The notes under the pieces are model-generated. The model did not search any database and was not told the origin of the DNA. It saw nothing but the letters and a program-made list of their open reading frames with translations. A program made the translations under genes and the position numbers. A DNA stretch of 64,000 nt from Cyprinodon diabolis (lineage: Eukaryota; Chordata; Actinopteri; Cyprinodontiformes; Cyprinodontidae). Where the stretch lies: the NCBI GenBank assembly GCA_030533445.1, contig CM060078.1, positions 23,800,091 to 23,864,090 on the forward strand, written 5' to 3'. Numbering within the stretch: position 1 is the stretch's first letter; every line of letters begins with the position of its first letter. This document shows positions 46,422 to 58,706 of this stretch, one piece after another.

Positions 46422-49412
46422 AATACTATTAATAACCTCCTGTTATTAATAGACTCTTGATGATAATAAATTCTTACTTTTTTAATTTAGTGCAGGATTA
46501 ATAATTAAGAGATCAGATAAACTCAAATCAAATGAACATTTTACCAAATAAAACAAAAAAATCGCCATCCGAGAAGCGGGACTTCACACATGGCTATGTC
46601 AAGAGAGGGGTGCTGCAGACGGGCTAACGTTAGCCCAGGCTGCGGTCACCCTCACAAGTCAGTCGTCTCAACATCGGAACTTTTTTCAAATTGCGCACCG
46701 AATTCTTACAACCGGGAGCACAGTGAGAGTCGTGTTCTTTGACTTTCCAGTGCTTCAACACCATCAGACCTAAGCTGCTTGTGTTGTGTTTTATTGTTTT
46801 TTCGGTGGCAGGTGTGGAAGCAGACTGTTTTATCTTTTCTTCTCGTTCTTTTTCTCCCTCCATCATTTTCTCTTTCTCTGTCCCCCAAATGTTTTTTTTT
46901 TCTTCTCCCTTATCACCTCTCTTTCCATTTAAGTGGCTGTTGCATATGATTTTATTCCCAAAAACTTCTAATGAGTTTCAAACAATTACCAAGTGGAACC
47001 TTATGGCAACAGATGCAATGGTCTACTTGCGAAACCAAATCTGTTGGGCTATTATTGAGCTCTGGGATATCAATTCTCAATGCTATATCGGCAAACATGA
47101 TATGAGTAAAAAAAAAAAAGGAAATAAAAATGCCCTCCATTTATTTTCTGATTGCTCCTAAAGTCCTTACAAGTAGAACAGATCCCTCTTAACCTTTCAC
47201 ACACAGCAGGACTGCCCCGTAAGATTATCCTAAGAGCCATTATGATAATCAGGTAGGCCCTGATTATTGGTATGGGAAATATCAGAATCGAAATAAACAT
47301 CTACTGGATTCATAATAGCTTATAATTGCAAAAAAACCTGCAGACTTAATTCTTGAGTTATTAAAGTTCATCAAAACTTTTGTTTTATCTCAGCGTGATT
47401 TAAACACCCCCACAAAAGAACTATCGTATTGAAGTAAAACATGCTTACAATGATATATTGCATGTCTAATAACATCAATCATTTTGCCTCTGTTGTAATT
47501 CAACTCTAGTGAAGTAGACCCAAGGCTCCTGAGCTCCTATTCTTTTAGTGATTAGTGCCAATCAGTGTGTGTGTTGTGTGTGTCTCTGGGTGCCTGTTCC
47601 CTGCCATTGTGCTGTAACCTGGTACTTTATTGGCAGACCTGGCATAAAGCTACCCTCTTCGGGGAGTTTGGGGCTGTGAGGCTGATTTGATTAAGCTTAG
47701 CAGATCCCTTTCTAAGACTGCTCAATGGACCTAGTGTCAAAACCACTTGATGTATTAAAACAGGCAGGTAGTTAGTTGAATATTAAAGGAAAGATAAATA
47801 GCACTGGAGTCAAAGGATAAGCAGAGGTTAAGAAGATGCATTCAAAATTTTGCAAATATTTCACCTGTGAAATATTCTACCTGTTTGACCTAATATTTGA
47901 TATTTAGCACATGTTAATCCATTTTTTAATCTCTACATATAGTTTGCATTACAGGCCCTACAGACAGCTTGTTGATGAAATGTCAAGTATAATTTAAATT
48001 TTACTCCCTTTAAAAAATATGGCCCTTGAGTAGATTAATGGAAACCTACCTTGAAATTACAGTTTCACTCCCTGGAGCAAAGAAAAAACACGGCAACCTG
48101 CATTAGTATTATTAATATACTATGCCTAGAATTAATCCACAGGAAATGCCATTTAAATTTTTCAAAAGAGCAGGAAATGTTGGACCTTTTTTAATTTAAA
48201 AGTATCATGATGAAAGATATTTTCTGTGGTAAACATCAAGCAGAGAGATGATGATTCTGACTCTACACCCCTATGAAAAAAAGGAGGCGCCAGCACAAAC
48301 AAGATGGATAGTTCACAGTTAATGCGTTTTTTTCCTCAGTCACTTGGTAGGAATAAAATCCTCTCAATTCTGGGATCGGCTGAGTAATGAAGCCTAAAAG
48401 CAAAGCACTAAGCATGTTTATCTTTTTTTCAAGCCTTTCTGCTGCCATAAACCCAAATTTCTTGACTTGACCCCAAGACTTATTGAGGGATTCAAAGCCA
48501 ATTTCAGAAGAAATGGTCACCGTATCGTATTTACTCATGAGTGTGTGCACTGAAGAGAAAACAGGAATTTAGTATATATGGGTTAAGATTTATGTTGTTA
48601 ACCAGAACTGTTAAGGGGAGTATGTACCACAAGTGCTCCTAGGGGGAAAGGCTCTCCTTTTAGAGGCCCGAAGAAAATCAAGTAGAAGCTGAAAATACCA
48701 CCTAAACATAATTATATTGGACAATGTAAGAGTGTAAACAGTGTTATAGATAAATATTTGCAGTTTTCAAATTTATTCTGATTTTGCTGTTTTATTGCAC
48801 TTCAATGTTTTTGATCATCAAACACATTTTAATATCAGACAACTGAGAATAATTAGAGCAAGTAATGAGTAATTAAAATCAAGCTTACTCTGTGTGGGAT
48901 AAGTAATTACCACATAAGCCTGCTGACTGTGTCAAACTTGATGGCAACAAAACCTGTCTAAAATGTCTAATAACTAGCTTTTTTTAATTAGGGAGGAAAT
49001 CTGGTCCATTCTTTTAGCAAAAACATTTAATTCAGCCATACTGGAGGCTGCTGAACTTGCAGCCATACTGAACCTGCAGGCTACATGTTAGTGGGGCGGA
49101 CATGTTTGTCTGGTCAGTTTGCATGTTTTCTAAGCCAAAACAAGGCTTTGTTTTTGGTCCACCCTATAAAGCCTTGAACTCAATGATATTTCTGACATTT
49201 TGAATTAAAAAAGCTTCCTGGATGGGAAGCGAAACGTCTTCAAACTTGGAATCAAAGTTGAGTGGGTTATTTAAAAAAAACAAACAAAAAAACTTTTTTT
49301 AATGACTATGGCCTGGATGACTGAGCATTTTCACCAGCATGCCATACTGGAGGGTTTTTTAGCACGCAAAATTTAAGCCTGGACTTTGATTTTGGAAAGA
49401 AGACAGATCCCT
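46422..49412. other. Intergenic, nothing firm
   Basis: 46560-46720 is CpG-containing (GGGCTAACGTTAGCCC palindrome near 46620) and may be repeat-derived. 47550-47760 has balanced composition (possible conserved block). No gene supported. The 140-codon plus frame 46739-47161 is low-complexity and opposed by frames on the other strand. Confidence 0.4.
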
Positions 49413-49420
49413 GATATTAC

Positions 49421-51957
49421 CAGTGATGGGACTAACGGCGTTGAAAGTAACGGCGTTACTAACGCCGTTACCTTGTTTTAGTAACGAGTAATCTAACTAA
49501 TTACTTTGACTGTAACTATAACGCAATTACCATTGCAGACACCCTGTTACTGCGCGTTACTCAGGTCGCACAATGAACCTTTTTTCATGATAGGACTCGT
49601 GCGCAGCTGCGGGAAGCTGACACCCCACCCACGTCAAAAAAACTCTGCAAATAGACTGAGTGGTTAGCAGTGTTGGGCACGTTACTTTGAAAAAGTAATT
49701 AGTTATAGTTACTAGTTACTTCTCCCAAAAAGTAACTGAGTTACTAACTGAGTTACTCCACAATAAAAGTAACTAGTTACTAGTAAAAGTAACTATTGCG
49801 TTACTTTTGCATTTCTCGCCCCCGTACCCCTCACCACCCAGCCCCCACCTTCTCGCGGTGTGATTCAAAAGTCAGCTGAATAGAGCGGACGACAAAGACA
49901 AGAACCTGCAGAGAGTTTAGCATTTATTGCAACTCAACGTAAATGACATCAGGGGGGAACGCCATGTGAAGTTTTTTAACAGGGCATTCAGATGTGGTGA
50001 GTATATGAAATTAATAACTGGGGATGTCTAATTCTGAAATCCTGTGTGTTTGGGTTGTTATAGAAACTGCAACATCTATCTATCCATCTATCTATCTAGA
50101 TGTATACTCTGTGTGTGACATAAAATATGGATCTCCATCCCTGCCACAAAGGCCATCAAATAATGTTTAAAATAAAAAATACAGTAGGTTGAAAAGTCAG
50201 AGCATCCATCCATCCATCCATCCATCCATCCATCCATCCATCCAGATTTCTCCCTTTCTTCATATAGGCTATCATTTGATCGTTCACGCTCTCCATAGTT
50301 CTCCTGCTGCGCGAGCACAGGGCGACTGTTGCGCGCCTTTAGCGAGCATGCGCGTTTCCTGTCGCTTGCGCGGTGACTCTTGCCGCCTGCGCTGTGCGGA
50401 GATGCAGAGGAAACCGTATGTGATGGGGAAACGCAGCTCGACGTAACACCGGTATTTCCATCAGGAAAACGCTGTTTTGCTGCTGGAGTCATCCTCACTC
50501 TCCATCTCTCTGTGTGCTGTACGTTAACACCCACCAGCAGAAACACCCACCTACCCAACTGACAGACGGAATCTCACTATACATCAGCCATTCTCATCCT
50601 CCCCTCTCTCATGACAAGGCACGCACCTCTGGATGACCTAAAAAATAATCTTTAATATCTCTTAAACAAAAGTAGCACAAACAATATTTTTTTCTGCACA
50701 AATCTGCACTAACGTTGCACTAATCATTCAGTCTATTTGCAGAGTTTTTTGACGTGGGTGGGGTGTCAGCTTCACGCAGCTGCGCACGAGTCCTATCATG
50801 AAAAAAGGTTCATTGTGCGACCTGAGTAACGCGCAGTAACGGGGTGTCTGCAATGGTAACTGCGTTATAGTTACAGTCAAAGTAATTAGTTAGATTACTC
50901 GTTACTAAAACAAGGTAACGGCGTTAGTAACGCCGTTACTTTTAACGCCGTTAGTACCATCACTGGTGGTTAGTGCAACGTTAGTGCAGATTTGTGCAGA
51001 AAAAAATATTGTTTGTGCTACTTTTGTTTAAGAGATATTAAAGATTATTTTTTAGGTCATCCAGAGGTGCGCGCCTTGTCATGAGACAGGGGAGGATGAG
51101 AATGGCTGATGTATAGTGAGATTCCGTCTGTCAGTTGGGTAGGTGGGTGTTTCTGCTGGCGGGTGTTAACGTACAGCACACACAGAGAGATGGAGAGTGA
51201 GGAGGATCCAGCAGCAAAACAGCGTTTTCCTGATGGAAATACCGGTGTTACGTCGAGCTGCGTTTCCCCATCAGATACGGTTTCCTCTGCATCTCCGCAC
51301 AGCGCAGGCGGCACATGCTCGCTAAAGGCGCGCAACAGTCGCCCTGTGCTCGCGCCACAGGAGAACTATGGAGAGCGTGAACGATCAAATGAAAGGGAGA
51401 AATCTGGATGGATGGATGGATGGATGGATACTCTGTCTTTTCAACCTACTGTATTTTTTATTTTAAACATTATTTGATGGCCTTTGTGGCAGGGATGGAG
51501 ATCCATATTTTATGTCACACGCAGAGTATACATCTAGATAGATAGATGGATAGATAGATGTTGCAGTATCTATAACAACCCAAACACACAGGATTTCAGA
51601 ATTAGACATCCCCAGTTATTAATTTCACCAGATCTGAATTCCCTGTTAAAAAACTTCACATGGCGTTCCCCCCTGATGTTTTTTACGTTGAGTTGCAATA
51701 AATGCTAAACTCTCTGCAGGTTCTTGTCTTTATCATCCGCTCTATTCAGCTGGCTTTGGAAACACACCGCGAGAAGGTGGGGGCTGGGTGGTGAGGGTTA
51801 AGGGGGCGAGAAATGCAAAAGTAACGCAATAGTTACTTTTACTAGTAACTAGTTACTTTTATTGTGGAGTAACTCAGTTAGTAACTCAGTTACTTTTTGG
51901 GAGAAGTAACTAGTAACTATAACTAATTACTTTTTCAAAGTAACGTGCCCAACACTG
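49421..51957. mobile_element. hAT element (outer copy) carrying an inverted copy of itself
   Basis: The outer element runs from CAGTGATGGGACTAACGGCG to AACGTGCCCAACACTG and is flanked by perfect 8-bp duplications GATATTAC (49413-49420 and 51958-51965). Its own sequence is 49421-49667 plus 50974-51957, about 1231 bp; the rest is the inner copy. The two termini are unlike beyond CAGTG[A/T]TGGG but both have repeated GTAAC/GTTAC subterminal motifs, as in Ac-type hAT elements. No DDE transposase is present, so it is non-autonomous. Frame 51109-51477 (+) might be a remnant of a 5' exon but has no domain. Confidence 0.92.
49668..50965. mobile_element. Inner, inverted copy of the same hAT element
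   Basis: 1298 bp from CAGTGTTGGGCACG to GTACCATCACTG, flanked by perfect 8-bp duplications GTGGTTAG (49660-49667 and 50966-50973). Its inverse complement matches the outer copy end to end, except that it retains a segment near 50348-50385 missing from the outer copy and differs in microsatellite length (CATC units at 50204-50243). It sits 247 bp inside the outer copy's left end. Together they form roughly 1-kb inverted arms. Frame 50088-50558 (-) corresponds to the 51109-51477 frame of the outer copy. Confidence 0.92.
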
Positions 51958-51965
51958 GATATTAC

Positions 51966-54550
51966 CCTGTGGATGACAGTCGGTGTCTGGATAGGACATT
52001 TTAGAAAGTCTAAAATGAATTTCACAGAGCCATCATTAAGATTAAACTGATTTAAGAGGTTTTTTGCCAAGTTGTGGGGTTAGATAATGTTAAAGGTTAA
52101 GTCCACATTCAAGTAATGCACTTGAATTGGGTTCTGTTTCCTCAAGAGGCTTTAGCAGATAGTTAAAAAGTCAATAAATTATGACAAAATGTCCTGCTAC
52201 TCAAGAGCAGAACAGCTTTAGACCATACCACTGTAATTTCTACTTGATGGTTTCACTTCCAAAAATATGGCCCTTTGTCCAGTCGTCACACAGACATTAT
52301 TCTCTTCAGAAGTTGATTGATTTAGTCTTGGTCTTTTTATTTAATTGTAACACCTAAAAATTGCATTAAACATTACTGCACAAAGACTGCATATCTTACT
52401 GATATGTAGCTTTGGGCAATTTAAGCATGTTTTCTTCCTTGCAATCAAATATTTGAATCACTTAAATTACAATAATTGAGTATTTATATATATTGCATTG
52501 CTCTATCAACCTATAAACCAGAGGTTTCCAAAACTTTGTCATATGGACCATTATAATCAAGTTCAAAGTACAAAAAAATTGGACAGTAGCATAACAAATT
52601 GGAAAGAAGATATGATTGAGAAAATAGAAAACTTTACAGTCTTACAAGCTGTCGCCTACTGTATGAAAATACTTTACAGTCTAACATACAAGTTAGCTAT
52701 AGCTGGCCTTTCTGTAGCATATATTTTAAATACTGCTGTTTCAGCAGAAGGACACAGGAACAACCAAATACTGTTCAATTAATTCATTACTCTGACATGA
52801 AACTATGTACCTCTTCACTATGATTTTACAACTTTTTGGTAAAAAAAATGTCACAAGTCTAGAGAAATGTTTTTGCACTTTAGCACAAAGGTTCTAGTTG
52901 CATAAAGATTTGTTTCTAATTCAGGGAGTTTCCATCCTAATAGTTGGTCTTACATTTGAGAAAAACATTTTTAAACATTTGAAGCATTCTCTTGAACATG
53001 TTCTGTAGAGGGATACTTTTAAAGCTCATACAATCCCAAAAGGTAGAGGGTGGCTAATCTTTTGTCCCTAATATCCTGCATGATCATTGCCTCCTTTTTT
53101 TCTTGTTGCTGCAGGCCTTAGGGAAAAGATGCAAATTAACCTCATTACATAACTATAAGGTCACAACATTTGCACATGGATTGCAGATTTCAAGTAATGT
53201 TATAAAAAGCAAAACTAAAGCACACAATACAGGTGACACTGGGACCTGTAGTTGGTGGCATAATATTTCAGTGTATTTTCTACTGTTTGCTGGATTCTAT
53301 TTACCTACTCACCATAGGGCTCTATGTAGCTCTCAATCTTCATATTCTTCACAATCTCAAACATCTGGCTAACGAACAGTGAGGGAAGGAGCCACAGCCA
53401 GACTTACAGGAAGATTGAGATCTAAATAGCACAACCAAAAAAATTAAAATTAAAATTGCCAGAAGATAGGGATTCACGATTTCAAGCGCATATTATTAAA
53501 GATCTCTTTTAACTTTCATTTTTTTTGGTTTTGATAAATCGCTTTGCTGGTTATAAGGAGTTACAGTTGCATCCACCTCCCATAGAATTGAGTCTTTAGC
53601 TTATAATTTTACACTTGTAATCCTGTTTGACCCTGCTTTGTACATCAGCTCTGCACACTCTATCTAGTTTGCACGTATTTTTATACATCTAAACCTTTTA
53701 TAGATCATTCCTTTGGCATGAATTTGAACTTTAAACTTTTATTCATAAACAATGTTTGTGTTTTCGTGTAAGGAGATGAGAGAGTTCCAATTATAATTCT
53801 TGACTTTAAATCTACAGATATTTCTTAATTATGTCTGATAAAAATAGCCGTCAGTAAAACCAAAGCAGTTTAAAAAACCACAAAATGAAATCAGCCCTTA
53901 AAATCCCCTTTCGATATCAGTAATGCCCCTATATTACATTTGTACAGTCTGTGTATGTGCCACAGTTAATTCCACAGGATGATAGCCAGACTATGAGCCT
54001 CTATTTGGTTATAATCCATTTCCCTCATCAAAGATCAGGCCTTCTGATTACTTTGTGCTATGTTTGACAAGATTAAATATTTTTTTCCCTTTTGCGAGAC
54101 AAGAAGATTGCGCTAGATAGGATGTTCCTTTTAGAGCTTTATTTGAACAAACGTACAACTAGACACTCGCATACAGGCAAATGTCAAGCCACAGATATTT
54201 TTGTTTTATACATGCCGAAACTTTAACGTAACACCTGATTCTGAAAATATGGAAGCTAACGTTTACTGCTACATTAAAAATATTTTCTTGGTTTACTGTT
54301 AGGGCTTGTCTAATGTACTCTCCTCAATGTCCTATTACAGCTGCAACATGAGACCCTGCCAAGTCAATATGGTCAAATAGCGAAGTCTGTTGCAGAACTT
54401 ACAAGAATATGTGGCAATTGTAATTAACCTAAGATTTGCCCCCTTTTCATTAGTTCATAATGGTTTCTTCCAGTCTTAATTGATCCAACCTAGATCTTTT
54501 AAGGCCCAGGCAGACTATTTTTCTTATTCTGATACCTTAGAAATCACTCT
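51966..54550. other. Intergenic, nothing recognised
   Basis: AT-rich. Frames at 52498-52782 and 53103-53372 lack domains. No repeat family identified. Confidence 0.4.
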
Positions 54551-54558
54551 CTTGCAAC

Positions 54559-54949
54559 TAGGGCTGTAACTAACAATTATTTTGGAAATCGAGTTATCTG
54601 ATGTTTTTTTTTCACGATTAATTGATTAATAATAGAAAGTTAAAAGGTTCCTTAAAGAAGACATTTTTACTAAATTAAACCAGGTGAAACTAAAGCTTTT
54701 CCACTTGAGGAGCTCTGGATAGAGCAGATCGACCAATGAAGTTTTTCAATATTTTTAATGCGAAATGTTTACATATTATTTTATTTTTATTTTTTTACAG
54801 TTGTGGTATAATTACTGTTCTAAGTGGGTCACTCTGTGAGCTAAAGTGCTGTTTTAGTCTCTTTACTCCAGTTAAAGATGAATCGATAACACTATTAGTT
54901 GACGATTATTTCAAAAATGTATTGATCATGATCAATTATTTCATCCCTA
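54559..54949. mobile_element. hAT MITE, TAGGGCTG family, old copy
   Basis: 391 bp from TAGGGCTGTAAC to TTATTTCATCCCTA with the family interior (AATTAAACCAGGTGAAACTA, TTTTCCACTTGAGGAG). Flanks CTTGCAAC and GTGGTAAC match at only five of eight bases, which fits an old insertion. Confidence 0.75.
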
Positions 54950-54957
54950 GTGGTAAC

Positions 54958-56219
54958 CCTTGTAAAAACTAACAGCTTAAAATCTTTGTTGTGAAAGTTG
55001 AAACTAGGCCTTGCTTACTGCAGCTACTCAAGTTGTTGTCCTGTGAGGCACCTATCAGGCAAACTGTTAAATGTGAGTCTCTCAGACCTCCACCTGTCAG
55101 TTTCCCCCAGTTTCTTAGTGCCTTTTGATGCTGAAGAAAACTACTCAATTATATCTTGAGTGTTGTGATAGCTTTCTGTTTCCCATTGTCAGTTAGCCTT
55201 TTTATTTTTTAATTGTTGAATCACAATTGTTCACATTTTAATCAAATATAAATATTTAACACAATAAGCAAAGTTTTACAATTTAAATTAATTTTAGTTA
55301 TGAATTAAGAAGAAATAAAAAATTTGAGTTATGATGTTGAACACAAATTTCTTAAATTTAATTGAAACTGGATATGTTTTTAAGGGATGCATAAAAAAAA
55401 AGATGAGCAAATTATGACTATGCTGTTCAAATTTGCGGTCATTGCCTTTTAATGTAAAGGTTTTTTTATGCTAGGCGAGAAATGTGTTTTTCTTAACACC
55501 TTACCTCCCAGTACAAATATTTTATGCTAAATTAAAACGTAAAGTAAAAAGATAGAAACTTTTTGTATTAATCGCATGTTTGCATAACAACAATGACACA
55601 GTTTTCTTCTCACCTCATGAAAATGTATCATTGCACCACAGATGACTTTTGGTTTTTGTTACTATCAAAAGTAATAAACAACTTTACCTACTCTCCTGTT
55701 ATCCAGCCCTGCTCATAAAGAGACGTTCACAGGTCATTTTCTGTATCCTGATTAAAGTCTTAAGTGGGATTAGAAGTCTGTCTTTCATAACATGATGTTA
55801 GGATTCTAAACCTCACTGTTTATCAAAAGGATTTAATTAATACATTGACATTAATAATCATCTTTCAAATTTTGTATTTGTTTTAACTGTCATCTTTTAT
55901 TAAAGGCAGATTTACATATTTATAAAACAAATAAATACCAATCCCTTTCTAACTACATATTCAGAAAGTCTGTTCTCAAAATGTAAAAAATAAAGATTTT
56001 TTTAGTACTTTGTCACAATTTTTCAACATTTAATAATTGCAATCTGTACATACTATTTTTCTGCCCCAGAGAAAGACATTTTTAATTTCAACCTACCATC
56101 TTCTCAAACCATTGACTCCATACAGCTGTAGTCTCCGGTGAGGGAGACTACCTGACCCCTTATGATGGCTTCTGCATGCTTTGGTCCTGTGCTGACAACT
56201 GAAAAAGCATTAACAAACT
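54958..56219. other. Intergenic, nothing recognised
   Basis: AT-rich, no gene or repeat identified. 55015-55130 is somewhat more balanced in composition. Confidence 0.4.
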
Positions 56220-56330
56220 ACATTTCAATCAATCAATCAATCACTTTATTGTCAACTACAATTTACATTATAATTGAGATTACAGTTTCAGTACTAACCA
56301 TTCAGCGTCATCACATACAATGGTGTGGGG
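56220..56330 (-). repeat. LINE 3'-end fragment with ATTG tail repeats
   Basis: On the minus strand TTGACAATAAAGTGATTGAT plus repeated ATTG units is the characteristic 3' tail of an L2/CR1-type fish LINE. The upstream extent towards 56.5 kb is unclear and no coding part is recognised. Confidence 0.5.
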
Positions 56331-57481
56331 GGGCTGAGAGGTTTGAGCAGTTTACTGAGGCCATGCTTGCCGCAGAACACTGCCTTTGGCGCGTTCTTAT
56401 GGCTGCCGAGGGTCCCAACCCTTAGGCGGTTCCCTATAGCGCTGCCTGGAAAGATGGGAGCCACATTGGGGGGGGGGGGGAAGCATATTTCACACTTTAT
56501 CCTTGACAGGATACAGTTGGATATATCACAAAAACCTCAGCACAAGAAAAGCGCATGTAACATTAGAGAGACATTTCAGCAGTGTGTCACATTGGAGGCT
56601 GGAGCCACATGAAAACCAATCTGACATTTGAGACATTAGTTGTGTACGTATGATGAGTGCGTTCAATTTGTCCATTAATGCCGTCCGCAGGCCATTGTCC
56701 TTAATGAGATTGAAGTTTATCAACTGGCACTACAGTTCTGGGCGCATCAGTGGCGGCTGGTGAAAAATATTTTTGGTGGGGCTGATATAGCCTAGTGTAT
56801 GTCTCCAACTAATCCGGAATAAGAATTCAAATAAACAATTGGAAATGAAATACAATTTAACAGTAATGATTTAATTTACTATATAATAACAGTAACAGTG
56901 ATGATTTGGGTCACTGTGACGGGGTTCTTTGGCCTCCAAGAATCCAGGCTCAGTCGGGTTACCGGTGTTGGTGATTTATTGTGCTCAAAAACTCAAAACA
57001 GGGTGCAAAAGAAACTAAACATGTACAAGCTACTCTGGGCCTCAGCCTCCCTCCAGTTACCAGCAATGTAACAAAGAAACAGAAAACAAAAATTGCCGCT
57101 TTTCTTCCCACATCCCTCATTAAATAGTTTAAGCCCCTACAGGCTCTCTTATTTCTGATTTCTTCTCATTAATCAGTTTTGTCCATATATTACCTCCACA
57201 AATAATTGATGTACAAAAACAAATAATTTTTACAACTTAATTCTTTTACACAGATTCATTGACTTATTCAATTACACCAAACTGGGTTTGAACTAGAGAG
57301 TGACACGGGAGTGGATTTTCACTCCTGTCCCGTCCCACTCCCACTGAAAAAAATTGTGTCCCGTCCCGATCCCGGGCCAGAGTAGAAATCTAAATCCTGT
57401 CCCGTCCGACTCCTGGTGAAATTACTCCCACTCCCATCCCGCTCCCATTCAGAATGACTCCCGCTCCCGCACCACTCCCAT

Positions 57482-58706
57482 GCTCTGTTCGAAAACCTAG
57501 GACGCGTCCTTAGAAGGCCAGATTTGAAGTACGATTACGTCATAGTGCGGCGCTGAGGTCTGGTCGGATTCCAAGACTCCTCGTTATGCAGCCTTAAAAT
57601 GCGTCCTTCTTTTTGCCCGATTTGAAGGACGGGTGTTGATGTATCCTCGATATCCTTGGTTTACCCAGGATTCATTGCGAGACCAAGCAAGCCGTGATCA
57701 GAGGAAAGGTTACTTGGCGCCGAACAGTGCTGAAAATTGGAAGTTCAGTTTAATATAATCCAGTCTGTGAATAGTTCCGTCTGAAATGAATGAAAATAGT
57801 TGTTTTAATGGTTATTAAGTCAGATATGTGACGGTAATGTTTGATTTATCTAAAGGTTTTTATCTGTTACTGTGTAAATGAGTTTGGCTGTAATTTAAGG
57901 ACAGATTCTAATAGATCTGCAGAGAGGGGACTATAAATCTGATAGGAGTTTTATCTTTTTATTGCTGTTTTGCACAATATGCTTAACTAAATATTTTGTG
58001 TTGTTGAATATTAGAGATTTTGCAGATATGTTTTTAATACAAACATTGTTTAGATTTACTTATATATTTCTACCCCTTTTATAGAATAGAAAATCCCTTT
58101 ACTGTCCCACAATGTGCAAATTTACAGCAGCAGAAAGATTATTGAAAATGGTCACACAAATGTGGACCTTAGAAAAATGTATAAGAATAACATAATAGGG
58201 AAGAGTTAAAAAAAATACAATTCTGTAAAGTGTTTTAACAATATAAAACTGGAGAATAAATAACCAATATGCAGCTATGGACATTTTTACAGTGATGGAT
58301 ATTTGAAAATAGCAGCAACATCAGAGATGTGCAGAATGACAGCAGCAGGTTATTTAACTGACTAAGGTTTCTATCATTACATTTGATTTTATTTGTTTCT
58401 GCTCCCGGTGGTTGGAAGCTTTATTCCACTCTGGATTCTCATCAGTCTTTGTTCACTTTACAATAAAAAAGAAATAAATAAACAAACAGTTTTGGAAACT
58501 TCGGTTTTCATTCTTTTCCTGCTTTGTGTGTCAACTTTCGCGGTTGCTAAGCAACAGACCTTACGGCGATAAAACCCGCTGAAGGGTAGACCTGGTCGAA
58601 TTCACAGCCAAAACTCTTCCGGTCTCCTTATTTTCACGGACTTCAAAGGATCCAGTCTAAGTAGACCGCGTCCTTGGAGGATGCAGCCCAGGATTTCTAA
58701 CAGAGC
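57482..58706. mobile_element. TIR element, innermost layer of the nest
   Basis: Ends GCTCTGTTCGAAAACCTAGG and, inverted, GCTCTGTTAGAAATCCTGGG. CCCAT follows on both sides (57477-57481 and 58707-58711), a likely short duplication. GGACGCG/GTCCTT motifs recur at both ends. A superfamily such as the IS4EU/Harbinger-related group is possible but not shown. It contains a LINE tail at about 58082. Confidence 0.72.
58082..58390 (-). repeat. LINE 3'-end fragment inside the innermost element
   Basis: On the minus strand it ends GTGGGACAGTAAAGGGATTT followed by TCTATTCTA, matching the tail at 9872-9934. Upstream about 300 bp resemble LINE 3'UTR. It has no coding sequence. Confidence 0.45.

Noticed and set aside
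46739..47161. 140-codon plus frame
   Set aside because: Low-complexity Phe/Ser-rich translation of pyrimidine-rich DNA, opposed by several frames, with no domain.
50204..50243. Tandem CATC units as a possible CRISPR-like or minisatellite array
   Set aside because: Plain 4-bp microsatellite with no spacers, in an animal genome.
50088..50558. 156-codon minus frame and its partner 51109-51477 (122 codons, plus)
   Set aside because: They are the same transposon segment in the two inverted hAT copies. Both run into CATC/GGAT microsatellite (WMDG repeats) and show no transposase domain.
49421..50965. Two unrelated overlapping fold-back elements (first reading of the A-B-A'-B' pattern)
   Set aside because: The two perfect 8-bp duplications show instead one element nested in an inverted copy of itself.
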